Shown here: positions 1 through 13,200 of the stretch, in pieces
How the letters are laid out: every line of letters starts with the position of its first letter
How positions within the stretch are numbered: position 1 is the first letter of the stretch
Assembly: GCA_009741485.1 (NCBI GenBank)
Contig: CM019217.1
Span: 36,535,298 to 36,599,297, forward strand
DNA from: Malurus cyaneus samueli
Taxonomy: Eukaryota; Chordata; Aves; Passeriformes; Maluridae
Length of the DNA: 64,000 nucleotides
Direction: 5' to 3'
Position numbers and translations under genes: made by a program
Notes under the pieces: model-generated
Told to the model about the DNA's origin: nothing
What the model saw: the letters and a program-made list of their open reading frames with translations, nothing else
Database searches by the model: none

Positions 1-1209
1 CTGTTGTAAAGTGCAAGGGACTGACCAATTCATCCAAGCACACTTTGCAGAATGAAATACTCATTTACAGGATAAAGCTAGTCACTAGTCTCTTGTTTAT
101 AAAGCTAAAAAATAAGCATCTGCCCATTTGTAAGTATCATAAGAAATCTGAGCTATCATGACACGTGACATTGTGTCCCTTGCTTATTCTATTTGTGGGT
201 TATTTACCCTTCTGTCAGACAAGTTTGTCTTCAACATGTGCTTTCTATATAGCCTACTGGTATAAAAAATAATTTTAATGTTTATTAAATTAAAATAATG
301 AGGTTTATATGAACTTTCAATAATGCAGACAGGCAGACTATAACTGTAAACCACATGCTATATACTTTGGACTTTTACGGCTTTTAATTTATCAAAGGAA
401 ATAATTAGCACACTTTGTGGCAGCCAGTGATGGAATTTATTCATTTGGAAGCCGTGGGTTTCCTGTCATTAAAACTACATCATGTCCTTCCTTTTCTATT
501 AAACTTCAACTGAGGGCAGTAAGAAGTCACTAAAAGGAAATGAAGAGTTTTTTTGGCAACATTCACATGCAATGATTTAATACTGCTAAAAGATAGCAAG
601 CCATAGTCTATGCCAATAAGGGATAAGGGCTCCAATTGCCACATTATTTCCTTTATTTGCTGCTTTGTTTGTGGCTCAATTAACTGTGATTTGCAAACCA
701 ACTTCAATAAATTTATTTTCTCTCCGTTGACTTGCTGCATTTTTCATTCCTAATTGCAAGTGCATTTTTTTGTGGCAAATAAAATGATTAAGGTCTTTAA
801 GAAATACATGTAAATTTATATATAATAGGATATTACTTTTTCCTTTCATAGTGATCAATCGCATCTCATTTACTAAAAATTAATCTTGCTAATGTAATAC
901 TTTAATTTTTCTTGAATATTTTTTCAGATATAAGTGGCAAAATGTCTGGGTTTTTTTCAAGTCAAAAAGAAACAAAACTACCAATAAATGTTTTTCTTCT
1001 CCTTCTCACCTACACACACAAAATACCCTCTGCCTTATGCAAACAGATATAAGTGGCTCCTGAAGACCTAAACTTGCACCATAGGAGTAGCTCAGCCCAG
1101 AGAGAAGCTGGCTGAAGGACACACATAGGTTTTCTTCAAAGGAGGTCTAAAATCGAATTAGCATAGAGGCAGACTTACCCTCTCTTTTACAGGAGTGGGT
1201 GGTCCTTCC

Positions 1210-1221
1210 AGGTCATGACCA
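1210..1221. promoter_or_regulatory. Inverted AGGTCA-like half sites (IR0 arrangement)
   Basis: AGGTCA is followed directly by TGACCA, the reverse complement of the half site with one mismatch. Its centre is the 10-bp palindrome GGTCATGACC. Nuclear receptors bind AGGTCA half sites in inverted, everted or direct pairs. A match this short can occur by chance, so function is inference only. Confidence 0.2.
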
Positions 1222-3850
1222 CGGTACCAGCACCAGCAGCATGCTGCAGCTACAGGAATTTTATTAAGTGATGTCAGGAAATGTTAAGGAATAGGTGATA
1301 CACAGTATTGTAAGGTTTCTGTGGTTTAAAACATAGAGATATTAGTTTAAAATTATTCAAAATAAATAAGAGTCAGAGCTAATCCTCATGAAATTATAAT
1401 GATAAAAAATCTTCAACTACTTCACAGATTTATAATTCCTAATGCTTTTTGTTTGCTGTGCTCAATTCAGAAAAATTTCAGCATAACTTACAGTTTGAAT
1501 CTCCCAGATGCATATTTAATTTCTACATCTAGGATCTACCAGACAGTTTAGCTGAGACAGACATTAGATATCCCGAATATTTATTATCAGAACCTATAAA
1601 ATTGGGGGAGAGGAAGTCTTTAAAGCAATGTGCAGACAATTGCAGAAAGGGCCTTTACTGCAGGTCAATGGGAAATGGTTTAAATTCAAAAAAATTTCCT
1701 CATATCCCCTAAAGTTGGGCACTGATATTGCTGCTGAGTTTCCAAATTAAGATGTAAGATCAGAGCTAGCTAAGATTGTCATATTGTCTCCTCTAATTTG
1801 GAAAAGTAGAAGAAGGCTAGAAAGAAGCCCATAAAAGAGACTTTATGACTCTCTTCAAGGCTGACATAGAAGCCAATGCTCCAATCCTTTCTCCCAGCCT
1901 CTTGCAATTACATTTCCGCAGGAAGAAAGAAAAGGAATTAGAAACAGGATAATGTAGCTTTAAATCATTTCTCCTAGTCTTTGCCTCCTAGCAAGCTTTT
2001 TTAACATGCTTCTCATATTGTTTAGTGTGACATAACAAAAAGCACAACTTGTTTGACCCTTCGTCAATAAAAAATCATTTTGTTCCAACATCCAATAAAA
2101 ATCTGTGCATGAACCTACTGAGCTGCAGTGTCTCCTCTAATTGAAGAGCAGCAAGCACTGTAAACATATACAGTAAAAGATTCCTTATACACACACTTCA
2201 GGCAATTGTGGCAAAAGAATAGATGTCATCAATACGCCACAGTAACAGACGTGCCACTGTGGAAAACAGTGATGTCCACAAAACTGAGAGTTATTTCATC
2301 ATCAGACCTTAAAGTCCCTGAGTCACCAGGGATATCTTGATTGGGTTGTGTCACTTGTCTACATGAGCAGGTATGACGTTGCCCAAAGCCTCATTGTCAC
2401 TGCAATGCAAACCTGAGGGTGCATCAGCACGGGCAGATCAGTATCTTAAGGAAGAGCAGTGTGTTAATACATTTGACCTGGCAGCACTAAAAAAGCCTGA
2501 AAACCACTACCTTGAAAACAGCAAAATCCAGGTATAAACTTGCCAAAGGTCACACTCGCTTTTAGCAAATTCTGTAACATTGTATTTGTGAAGAACAGTT
2601 CTATTCTGGAACAAGCAGCATGCAGAAAACTTTGTTTACACTTACTGAAAAGACAGCTCATAAAGATGCTGAACAATATTTTCATCAGTAGTGTTTGTAT
2701 TCTATTTGTGATGCTCTTTCTGCAGCTTTACAAAATCCTAATGGCTGTAGCAAGACATCAAAATTTTCCTGAATTGGATACTTACATAAATTCTAACCAA
2801 AATCCTCTTTCATTCCAGAATTCTGATTTTTCACCAATCTTATTTGAACACATTTCTACTTTTACAACAGTTTTTCAAATAATTTTTACCACATGCTTTA
2901 AGATTATTTAAGTTTTGTAAGTCTTCTTAATGATGGTTTTCTATTATATCTGTTGTTAAGACCAGTAAAATGCCAAGTCTAGGAAAAATACCTTAATTAA
3001 TTTTTGATGTCCAGTGTGAGATATCTAGGACCATTTTCAGGCTGCATAGCATTAAAGCTATTTAGGGACATTAAACAGTGGAAAATTTCAACTTCAAAAG
3101 TAAACAAAATCTGAAAAATTTTGGCCCGTGATTAAAATGCTTCAGTGATGAAATACTATTGTAATACCTCAGGCAGCTGTAGTCCATAATCTTACTATTC
3201 CCAACTTCCTCTGCAGCACAGGCTTTCTGAGCAAAACAACAGAAGAAAAGGTTGCTTTATTCTGCAGACCTGATTGCAGTGTTGAAAAACACAGAGCCTT
3301 GTTGGATTTCACCCAGTGAAAGTGGAAAGAAAAGGGGGAAAGAATTCAAAGAGGGAAAAGGAGGGGAAAATTGAAAAGTAATTTCAATTATTTTCAATCA
3401 TCTTAAAGCTATTGTGGATAGCTATCTAAACTGAAATATTTTGGATCTCAGGTATTTGATTTCAGGGAATATGAGAGTGACTATCTTTAGGCCAAAATCT
3501 TGTTCATGACTTATGCATTATTATCCAGTTTTTCTCCAGTAAATGACTCGTGCCAAATCTTTATCAGTCCGGAACTCATGGCGGTTTTGCCACAGGGTGT
3601 CTCAGACTGCTTGCTCTTCACAGCTGCATAAAAGGTTTAAGTGATCAGGACTAGGTGGAAATGCTGCACTTCTTCATGCCAGATCAATTACATGACTGAT
3701 CAGAAGATTCTGCATATATCCCATGCATGAATGCTTTAGCAAAAGCCACACCAAAACTAACTTCTAAATTCATGATGTATCCCAAAGCTCAACCATTTCC
3801 AAGTGATAGGAGGCTTTTTACCCCACTGCAGCAATACTTCACAAGATGGA

Positions 3851-3882
3851 AGTACAGTATTAGATGGGAGTACAGTATTAGA
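3851..3882. repeat. 18-bp tandem duplication, 1.8 copies
   Basis: The unit beginning AGTACAGTATTAGAT repeats directly after itself: first copy 3851-3868, second partial copy 3869-3882. It is a small local duplication with no sign of function. Confidence 0.8.
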
Positions 3883-4550
3883 TTCACATAGAAGGAAAGA
3901 CAGGCTATATGGAGGAGAGGAATATGATGCTGCTACTTATTCATGTATATCTTCAGCAGTTCTCTGCATTGCAACCAGGGATGAATAAAACCCTAGGAAT
4001 AAAATTAGACCCAGATCAACTTGCCTTAAAAATTATCAAAAAACTCATGGGATTACATGAGGCAAAATTTTCTTCCTTTTCCAGTTCCTCTATGCCTTTG
4101 TACTTTCCAGCTCTGTGAAAAGGAATGTCAAAATTTTCAAAAACTGAATTTTGAGCTATCTGCAAACTACTCAAGTCCACTTTTTAATCTAACTAAGCTT
4201 CATCTAACAAAAGCTTTTCTCAACATAAGTAATGGAGTTTAGAAAACATCCTACCTAGAGATTATGAAAGTAAACAGTATTTTAGTCTACAGATAAATTA
4301 ACCTTGCATTGCTGGCTACTATCTTTTCGTATTTATACCAAAATTAAATATAGCTGATTATAGAAAAAGTGCCCTAAAAAGTCCTTTTTTACAACAATAC
4401 AGAAAAATTTGCCTGGAATACGAGCTAATTTTTGAGGGAAAAATCTTGGATTTCCCATTTACTATAAATTTTAAATCTTTTCAACTCTGCTGCTTGGTGA
4501 GCCATGAATACTGTCTAGACCTGCCATTTTCATACTCTTTCCAAGGTCTG

Positions 4551-4612
4551 GTTTGGCCACAGTTGGAGGCAGAATATGGCTTTACATGGCTCTTGCTCTG
4601 ATCTAGTATGTC
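4551..4612 (+). mobile_element. Degraded 3' end of an ancient CR1-type LINE
   Basis: The order of short motifs (GGTTTGGCCACAGTTGGAG, then CAGAATATGG, then CTCTGATCTAGTATG) follows the conserved 3' tail of old amniote CR1 elements, which reads roughly 'gggccactg ttggagacagg ... tctgacccagtatgg'. Many substitutions show great age. The 5' part is absent or unrecognisable. Recognition is by eye and would need a repeat-library comparison. Confidence 0.5.
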
Positions 4613-7600
4613 TGGGTTTTACAGTCTTAGATATTGTGCTGCTTGATATATCTAATGCAGTGTGGTCTTTTCAGTTTTAACGTAGATGGATTTTGGTTTG
4701 GTTTTTTTTAGCACATGTGCTCACTCAATAGAAATCCAACAGGAACGTGCATGGAAATATATGTTCCTATAAATCAGTCTAGACATGTTAATGTGTTTTA
4801 TGTTGTCAAAATAATGACAGAGAAAGTAAAAATGGTAGAAAAATGCCAGTAAAAAAGAACTATCCTATTAACCACAGAAAGAAAAAAAAAAAAAAAAAAA
4901 AGACCAAAAATCAAAGAGAAGGTTGAATTACCCAAAATAATACAATGATATGATGACAGCAAGACATGAAAGTATCTCTACTGAACAGCAGAAGAAACAA
5001 TGGAAATAGCTAAGATAGCTCTTAAATAGAGCTCATGGTACTGATACCAGAATGAACATAAAGAAGTAACAAGAAAACTCCAGAGAAAACACAATTCAAA
5101 TGCATTTGGATTAGCAAACCAGAAATCAGAAAAAAATAAATGCTAATAAAATTCAACCTACCCAAACTTCATTCGGTAGAAAGAGAAGATATCAGCCCAT
5201 GTTTCTCAAGCTGTGTTGTTTACTTCTACACAAAAAGCATAATGCCATATGAGTGGAAAATGATATTACAGTGTGACCGGGCAGCACCTCTGCAGGCAGA
5301 TGTAAATGCTTAAGCAGGGTGCTACCCTATGAGTTGGGGAGCTATTTTAAATTCTTCTGATAAAGAACAACATCAGAACTGAACAGCTGCTTATCGGCCA
5401 TGTTATTCTCAGATGCAAATTCCCAAATCAGTATCGCTGCACTAATGTGATGCTGCAAAAAAAAACACTGCAATTGCTCCACAAGTACATGCTGATGTAA
5501 CTTTGCATTTGAAGTAAGATCACATTACATGGAATGTTACAGAATGGTAAAGCAACATATATGAGATTGTGCATTATTTTAATGACTTCATTAAAATCAT
5601 ACTGCCATGAAGACTGTGGAGATTATATTCACATGAGCAGTTTATTAGAATTTTGTATATTGGCTAATCCTAACAGAAAATGTCTTCAGTTAGTCTTGGA
5701 AGTGGGTGTGAGTAAAATTCAAGTTATAACAGAGGCTAAGTTATTTCAGAGAAACCTAAATCCTTGTGACATTTAAAATTGTTCTCAGAGTCTGAATAAC
5801 CACTTCCCATGGAGGAAAAACTCTTGGGAAACTGTTTTTCCTCTGCTTTCTCCTGATTGCATTCAGCACACAGTGCAAGTATGAATGCAAGCACGAATCT
5901 GTAGGCTCAGGATTCCATATTCACCTACAAGGCACGGAGGTACTCAGCAAAGTAGAATATAAATGGGCAGATAAGTTTCTTTTTGGCCAAACAGAATAAA
6001 ATAAACACTCCCAACAGAATCTGAAGTTCAGGTCTTTTACTGAACTTAAGAACCGTAAGTGTGCAGTCTTCATGTGGAGTCAAATTCAGTTCCTGACATA
6101 TATGTTTAATCTAAGTTCAGATCTAGTTATTTTTTGTTGGCAGAAGAATTGGTGCTAAAATCATAACACATTCCAGTTTTCTCATTCTATTCCACATTAA
6201 TCTGTGGATTATGTGAAAGGATGTCTGTACACAGTTCAATGAAAGTTAATGGGTCAAGCTACAATGTCCCTGAAACTTTACTATTCAGAACTCAAAACTG
6301 TGTTTCGAGCTAACTTTAGAGAATGCCTGAGGTACTGAGACACTAGTTTATTTGTTTAGGCAATAATTGTCCTCTGCCTCCAGAGAAGCCTTAAAATTGC
6401 TTCTATGTTTAGAATCAAGATTGGTCTGTTAAGGCTGCTTGTCACAAAGTTTCACCTCTTTTAGAACTGTTTATTCCCTCTACCCTATTTTCCAATTAAG
6501 GCCATTATGGAGTTTGATTGATTTATCTGCCTGACACAATATATCAAGAACACTAGAATCCTTTATCAGATGCCTTGGGCAGTAGAATTATTATTTAGGG
6601 TTACAGTGACATTGTTTGTTAAAAGTTCATTGCCTGCCTTTCAGAACAAACATTATTATTTGTAGCTCTTGGAGTTTTTACTGTCTCAATTTGGAGAGAA
6701 ACGACTGTGAAAATGTATCAATATAAAAATTACATAGAGACTCACACTCTCATCCCTTGGAAGACACGAGTTCTACTGGAACTTACTGCTTTTAGTGAGT
6801 GACATTCTTGCATAGAGGTGAAACAGGAAAATAATTTCTGGTCTTGTTCCATTGCCTAGAATAAGGAGTGATCAGCCTCTTTGGTGATGGAAAATTGGCA
6901 ATTATTGCTTAGTAGCCAGTAGCAAAACAGATTCTGTCTGTACAAGAGGTGAGCCAGAGCAGCTACAGCCGCAGGAAAATAGATCAGGAAGGGGACTTGA
7001 GAAGTCATCTCGTCTGTCTCTTGCCCCAGAATATGATCAGCTCTAGCTGTGTTATTCTTGAAAATGTTTGTTTGCCTTGTACCTAAAGACTCTCCAGAGC
7101 TGGGATGCCCCAAACTTCCCTACATAATCCCTTTCTGTGATTAACTACCCCAAACTCATTGCCTAGTGGTTGCAAACAAATCTTTTTGTCTGAATTTCAG
7201 GTCTACTTGCTCTTGCCACAGCTAGCATGGACACACTCTCTTTTTTGCAGTGCTTCATTCAGAAACAGTGAAAGTGTAACTTCTCTGGGGAGATGGTTCC
7301 ACTCTTGCTCTTTTGTGCCCACAACTTCCTGCAAGGGGCTACTGGACAGTTTAGGAAACATAGATTAGGGATGGCTGTGGTGGAACGGAAGAGGAGCAGG
7401 AGAGGAGATAAAATCTTCTTTATGACTGAACAGTCCTTTAGTTCTCTTCATCCTGCTCATTCTATCCCTTTGAAGTTAAAAGTTACAATGACTTCAATGA
7501 CTTATTCCTGTAGATAACTTCATACCTAAAGATCTGGCTAAAAGAGCTGCAGGCACATTTAACTCTCATTTCGACTAAAACCACAGCCCTTGCAACTATT

Positions 7601-8957
7601 AAACTAAACAGCCAAAATAATAAATAAATTCACAGGTGTATGCATACATGCATAGCATGAAGCTGATTAAACCAGCATTTTGTTTTTCTCGGACACTTTT
7701 TAAATATCCACAAGTCTCCATTAATTTTCAATAGATTCTGGGAGTGCCAGAATTTTTATTATTCATTAAACATGCTAATAATCATATTCCATCAGTGCAT
7801 TCATAACAGAACAGTTATAACTTGACAGACCCCATAGCAGGCTTCACTACATTTACCAGCAGTCATCTGATTTGACAAGGAAATACATAACCCTGCACTT
7901 CAATGCAAATGCTATAAACTCATAACCACTAAACTGTGGCCCATTCTCAAGCACTCCCATTGCTATTACAGTAAAAGAAATTATTGTGTGCTTGCTGTAA
8001 TATAGTCCTAGAAAGCCTTCCTTAAAAACACATTAGGTTAGGCAAGAAAAACTGTTTTTTAGGGCAGACAAAATCTATACAATGTCCTGCACCACTGTCC
8101 AGTGATGTCATGTTGGTTTGCTGTGGTTTTTGGTGATTATGACAAAACAAAAAAAAAAAATTATTATTGTCTAGATTTCCATTTTAAATTAACACAGCTT
8201 CATTCTACTACCAGGGTTTTTTTTAGGTCCTGTGTGAATTTCCTGTATGTTAATACAGGCTTCAAATTTCTACTACTCTTCCCTTCCTCACTTCTTTTAG
8301 AAAGTGTTTGCAGTGTCTTTTCTATTCTTGTCTTTATTTTTTTCCTGCCTTCTGACCATTCCACCACAGTCAATGAAGAAACTTCCCTGCTGGAAATGCT
8401 GAGATCGAAGGGTGTGCTATTGCCAAAAGCTGTTTCTTAAGAAACCATCAAGATGTTTTGTTCTACAATTACAGCTCTAGGTGGCTGAATCCTTTAGGTC
8501 TTTCCAAATTCCTAAATTTCTATTTCCATCAATGGAAACAATTGACAAGTACCTGAGCTCTCATAGTTAGCTCAGTCTCTGCTCAGAGCTAAAATAAAAG
8601 GCAGGTTTGGAACAAGAGGGCTTTGATTACTGTTTACCAACATCTGTAGAAACTTGTGGGAAATGTCACTGTTGCACTGTTGTTGTGGGAAATGTCCCTG
8701 TTCTTTCTAGATTCAACCCATATAAGGAAAACTACTAGAAAAAACAGTAGCAGGGAAACTATGCAAAAGATGCATATATTTGTTAAGTGCATTAACAGAT
8801 ATTTTAACAGATATTATTTTATGCAATTTTCTTTATCTTTGTGAATGTATTTCTGGAACACTATGCCAAATATTTCAAGTCAAGTTTTTACTAGGAAACT
8901 CCTTCAGAATAAATGTACCAACTTCATAAGTATTCTCTGCTTCCTTAATTTTGGGTT
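4613..8957. other. Non-coding AT-rich sequence, no gene seen
   Basis: The stretch holds a 20-base A run (4882-4901) and otherwise unique AT-rich DNA. Frames of 60-112 codons, such as 8102-8440 on the plus strand, have no recognisable domain, biased hydrophobic composition and no flanking splice pattern that I could connect. I see no RNA gene. Confidence 0.7.
4882..4901. repeat. A20 mononucleotide run
   Basis: Twenty uninterrupted A residues, within a purine-rich stretch that begins GAAAG. There is no adjacent retrocopy that I recognise. Confidence 0.9.
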
Positions 8958-8962
8958 NNNNN
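8958..8962. other. Assembly gap or masked bases (5 N)
   Basis: Five consecutive N. An A21 run lies about 50 bp downstream (9016-9036), so a homopolymer-related sequencing or assembly problem is plausible. Confidence 0.95.
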
Positions 8963-9004
8963 GGCAAGCACATGTACTGGCTGCTATTTAGCATGGCCAT
9001 TTTG

Positions 9005-9036
9005 AAAAAAAAACCAAAAAAAAAAAAAAAAAAAAA
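9005..9036. repeat. A9-CC-A21 homopolymer tract
   Basis: Nine A (9005-9013), two C, then 21 A (9016-9036). The tract lies 98 bp before the CR1 tail. It is not the tail of that element, because CR1 ends in an octamer-like repeat and not in poly-A. Confidence 0.9.
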
Positions 9037-9134
9037 CAACCCAAAAACAAAGAACTTGTTTTGTTAGGGATGTGTAAAAGCACCCATGAATTGATTGATG
9101 CATCAAAGATAAATTGAAATTCTGCCTAATTTAC

Positions 9135-9308
9135 AATCATAGAATCCAAGAATATCCTGAGTTAGAAAGGACATATTACATTCATCAAAGTCCAGCTCTT
9201 CATCAAAGTCCAGCTCCTAAATCTGCACAGGACAGCCCCAAGAATCACACCATATGCCTGAGAGTGTTGACTACAAATGCTTCTTGGTGCTGTGACCACT
9301 TCTCTGGG
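9135..9308 (-). mobile_element. CR1 LINE, 3'-terminal fragment (avian type)
   Basis: Read on the plus strand, this opens with AATCATAGAATCC, the reverse complement of the short ATTCTATGATT-type repeat that ends CR1 elements. Next come TATCCTGAGTTAGAAAGGAC, GCACAGGACAGCCCCAAGA, ATGCCTGAGAGTGTTG and GGTGCTGTGACCACTTCTCT, in the order of the CR1 tail common in bird genomes. The element therefore lies on the minus strand, and only about 175 bp of its 3' end is present, which is typical 5' truncation. It carries no coding part. An internal 18-bp duplication (9181-9216) is absent from the consensus as I remember it. Confidence 0.85.
9181..9216. repeat. Perfect 18-bp tandem duplication inside the CR1 fragment
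   Basis: TTCATCAAAGTCCAGCTC occurs at 9181-9198 and again, identically, at 9199-9216. It overlaps the 'atcaagtccaactcc' segment of the CR1 tail. Identity of the two copies suggests that the duplication is younger than the insertion or specific to a subfamily. Confidence 0.9.
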
Positions 9309-10189
9309 AAAAGAATATTTCTGTGCAAATTCCAAAATTATGACAGATCCATTGTACTACAATTCCATTTTAGGTAAAACTATCCTTTTATGTGTGGCTC
9401 CTTATCCAAACATTTTTTCAATTTCTAATGTTGCAAGACCTTCTATGTGTAGGTCACATGGAAATTCTGTCATGAAAATATTTTCTTTCAACCTTGAAGT
9501 TAAGCTAATAAATCTAATGTATCGTCTTGCCCATTCCACAAGCATTTGTCTCCTAGTTCAGATTAATTTGTTGTAGGTGCTGAATATATGTCAATATGCT
9601 ATTCTTCTAAATGTTTGTAGTTATATAACTGCATGAACATTTAAACATATGCAAAACCATGCCAAATATGACTGAGACAAATATCCTTGTGAAACCAAAA
9701 TAGATTTCTCTTCCACAGGCAAGAAAAGCCTAGCAATACCCCATTCAAGACAGCTACAGGAGATATGACATGGATAGTTTATCAGATCAAGACTTTGATG
9801 TCTCTTAGATTTCCAGTAAAAACTGGTGGACTTCTGCCTGTAATTGTCTGAACTTCTAAAAGACTTTACATTAGATAAAGGAAGAGTTTAGACTCCTGAT
9901 ATATCATTTAGATCCTTTATGGATTCAGTTTGTGATCCCTAAGCTCATCTGCCACCTTCTATCCCTTCATAAACACCAGTCTTCAAAGGACTGTGTTTTG
10001 AAATAAGGATTATTTGAATTTAGGTTCTGCTTCTGTTCAAGTGAGGGGTCATCCTTTGACCTTGCCCATATTTTAGTGAAATTAATTTTCTGGTCTTTCT
10101 AAAGAGATAATAATCACATCCTGCAAAGAACAGTTCAATCTTTTAGCTTAAAGAACATGATAATACTGTTTCACTTCGTACCGTCTTCT

Positions 10190-10206
10190 CTTTCTTTCTT
10201 TCTTTT
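10190..10206. repeat. Short (CTTT)n microsatellite
   Basis: About four CTTT units in a pyrimidine-rich stretch. Too short to be notable beyond possible length variation. Confidence 0.8.
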
Positions 10207-13200
10207 CAACTGCCATTTATCAATGTCTCAAAGCACTACAATGCAGTTTATTTGTGTTATTAGGACTCCTTCCATGTAGATTAGGATGATAAATTTAAGA
10301 TGATCTGTTTTCAGAAGCAGACATATTGCTGCCTAAATCTAACAGGGAGGAGAGAACCCTCGTAAAAAAAGGAGAGACTCTTGTTTTAAAAGGTCCTTTG
10401 TTTTAAGTGCTGGCATAGTCATTAAAGAGGTTGGATTTATGTTCTTCTAATTTCCTTAGATATATTAAAACTTTATAAATGAAGTTCAACATGTTTCCAG
10501 GCATTCACCTATTTGTTTGTTGAGACTGTTGTATACTATTCAGCAAAGAAAGCACCATTTCTTGTTTATTATGTTTCTGCTTTCAGAATTCATAGATTTG
10601 AAAATGGTTTGGTTTTACTTTTTTATCATCATTTTAGGTGAGATTAATGTGTGTGTATGTGTGCTAGAATGATAGTTATTGCATTGATTCTATGGTTGTT
10701 GAAAGTCTTATTACCTAATACAGTAGGATATTAGACTACACCTAATACACATGTAGCCACTGAGAGATTTGGGTTTGCTTTTTAACTACTGCTAAACCTT
10801 TAATTAAATCAAGCTTTGTGCCCTTGAAACATTATTCCTGAAACAGATTTCAGGAATGGAAATGGAATAGAATGGAAAATAAAGCCATGGGAAAAAAAAA
10901 AAAAGTGCAAAGGTTATTGTCTGTTCTCTTAACTCATCATGTTTCTAACTAAAGAGGAAAACAGTACCTTCAGCAGAATTCTGAGGAGTGGAAAACATTT
11001 CCTGACCTTTCTCTGATCCTTTTCTTGCTCCAAGGGAAGTCTTTGCCATGGTGGATAAAATGAAAGTAAAGGAACCCAAAATAGTCCTCTACCTCTTGGT
11101 AAGAAAACTGGAGGTTGTGACGTTCCTGAGGGTGGGACTAGTGCATCAGGTTCATGTGGCACATATACACACAGCATAGAAATCTTCCACTTTCCCTGAC
11201 GTCTCCCTGGGATAGTTTATAACTGCTGATTCCTTTGCCATTCCAAGAAGTAAAGGTAAGCGGATGTTTCTATGGAACATAAGATAAAAATACATGTTTT
11301 CTCAGTATTTGTAAACCGAGGAGCTTAATCTAGTTTTTTAATAATTATCATAAAGTAGCTCTCATATACAAACCTTTCTTTAGATTTACATCAGTGCTGC
11401 ATTCATTATGATTTAAATTAAATAGAGATCAGAGGTAGGGTCTTTATCAAGATTCACACTCTAGACAAACAGATATATAATTTCCTTTTTAAGGCCGATG
11501 GAGACTTTTCCTTATCTGTATTCTTTCCCTGCCATCTTTGTAGTCTATTAGAAATGAATGGATTACCTTGACAACAGCCACCTGAACTGGCAAGCCTTTC
11601 CTTGTAATTTTTTCTTTTTTTGGTTTGGAATTACAGGTTGAGGTCAAGTCATTCTGAGACCAGAGTAGACTGTAAAGAACACCCCCAATGGATTAGTCCT
11701 AATTTATTTGACCCAGGTGTTCCTGTAATTGTGACATACCGAAAAATTTCACAGTGCTTTAATGGCCCTTAAACTTACATTTCCACCTGCTCTTTCTGGC
11801 AGTGTGGTATTGCTCACGTTCCTTATGTTTCTTTGTTTATTTAGGTGTGTGTCTTTGTTTCTGTATCTAATTTAGCACATTTTAAAAAAGAGGGAACAGT
11901 AAAATTTAAAAGGCTGGTAGTGAGAGTTTCTCACATTACCACCACATGCACTGCTAATACACAGGTGTTCACCAGAGAAACAGGTAAAGTACGGTGTGAA
12001 TGATATCCATAATGAATGTTTCCCCAGATGCAATTAAACATCTGTTATAGATACTATGTAGCTCATTTTGTTCCTGCATCGCTATCAGAATAGATTAAAA
12101 CGGAGCCCCACAGGGAGTTCCCTAAAACTTGTGTGTATCCACCCTTGTCTCTTGTGGGGGTGAAAGAAAATCTCATTTTGCTAAACAGCCTTGTATCTGA
12201 GAGCTTCAGCAGTAAGATCTTTCAACACTTGATGCGAGAGCCTGCTTAGAGTTATTCTGTCATCTGTTCTCCAGAAGACACCAGCTCTGACACGTTTTGA
12301 AGATTGTTCAAGCAGTTCATAATGTGGTTGAAGTAAACAACAACACTTCCGCCAGGAAAGTGGGGAAAGAAATCCAGCATGAAGAAAATTCAGGAACAGA
12401 AGAGGGAAAGGTAGCAAGATGAAGACTAAACTACTCACATTAGAATGATTTTCTATAATAACTGAGAACCAATGGGGCTGGACGAATCTGCTGGTCAGTG
12501 TCTTAATGAATAATGTTGGAAAAAATAAGTCTCTGGTCACTCTCATTGAGGACTATTTCTTCCATTAAGCCCAACCTAGACACTTTACAATAAACCTCGA
12601 TCTAACTAGCACTTAATTCTTGTTTCAAACTGACCTTGGATGTACTCACATGTGTTTTTTTTGCTTGCATTCTATCCTCTCTGTTTTCAGCAGTAGATAC
12701 TATCCATGCCATTCTTTTTAGGTGTAACCAGTACTATACACTGACTTTTAAATCCTGTTTCCATTGTACCATCCCAAATCATTCCATTATATATCTTTTA
12801 CTTTTCAGAAAAGTGTCTTCCTTCTTCTTTCAACTGTCTCACATTCGGAGGTTCACAGTTCATGTGGTATCATTGACACTTGCTGCTAAATGTATATAAT
12901 AATTTACTTACAGCTTCACCACAGCTGCATTTCAACGCTGTAACAATTTATTACTTTGCTGAATTTCATGAGCTTTGTCATCCTGGCATTTATGAGCCTG
13001 AAATGACCGATGTCCAATGTAATAAAGAGTACCAAGCATGGGTCAAGCATGTGTGACAGTTGCACATCGTTATCAGTGGCCTGAGGAGTTCAGCTCTAGA
13101 TCATCGAAAGTCATGTCTTCCAATTCATCTAAACTTCTTAGTATCCAGTTCAAGAACGCGTTGAAAAGTGACCATGATTGCCTTCTTATTTCATGCTAGA

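Larger units (their letters stand above)
1..4550. other. Non-coding AT-rich sequence, no gene seen
   Basis: No ORF here shows a recognisable domain; the 123-codon frame at 2540-2911 starts at TTG and looks like chance. Small landmarks are a near-perfect inverted AGGTCA pair (1210-1221), a 6-bp-stem hairpin (2315-2332) and an 18-bp tandem duplication (3851-3882). The stretch at 2200-2540 is a little less AT-rich than its surroundings and could be an old repeat, but I cannot name it. Confidence 0.7.

Noticed and set aside
2540..2911. 123-codon plus-strand frame
   Set aside because: It starts at TTG, has no domain and is rich in hydrophobic and AT-codon residues as expected from chance AT-rich sequence.
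8102..8440. 112-codon plus-strand frame
   Set aside because: Includes poly-lysine from an A run and low-complexity hydrophobic residues; no family recognised.
12181..12546. 121-codon minus-strand frame with an ATG start
   Set aside because: Poor translation context, no domain, no supporting transcript signals.
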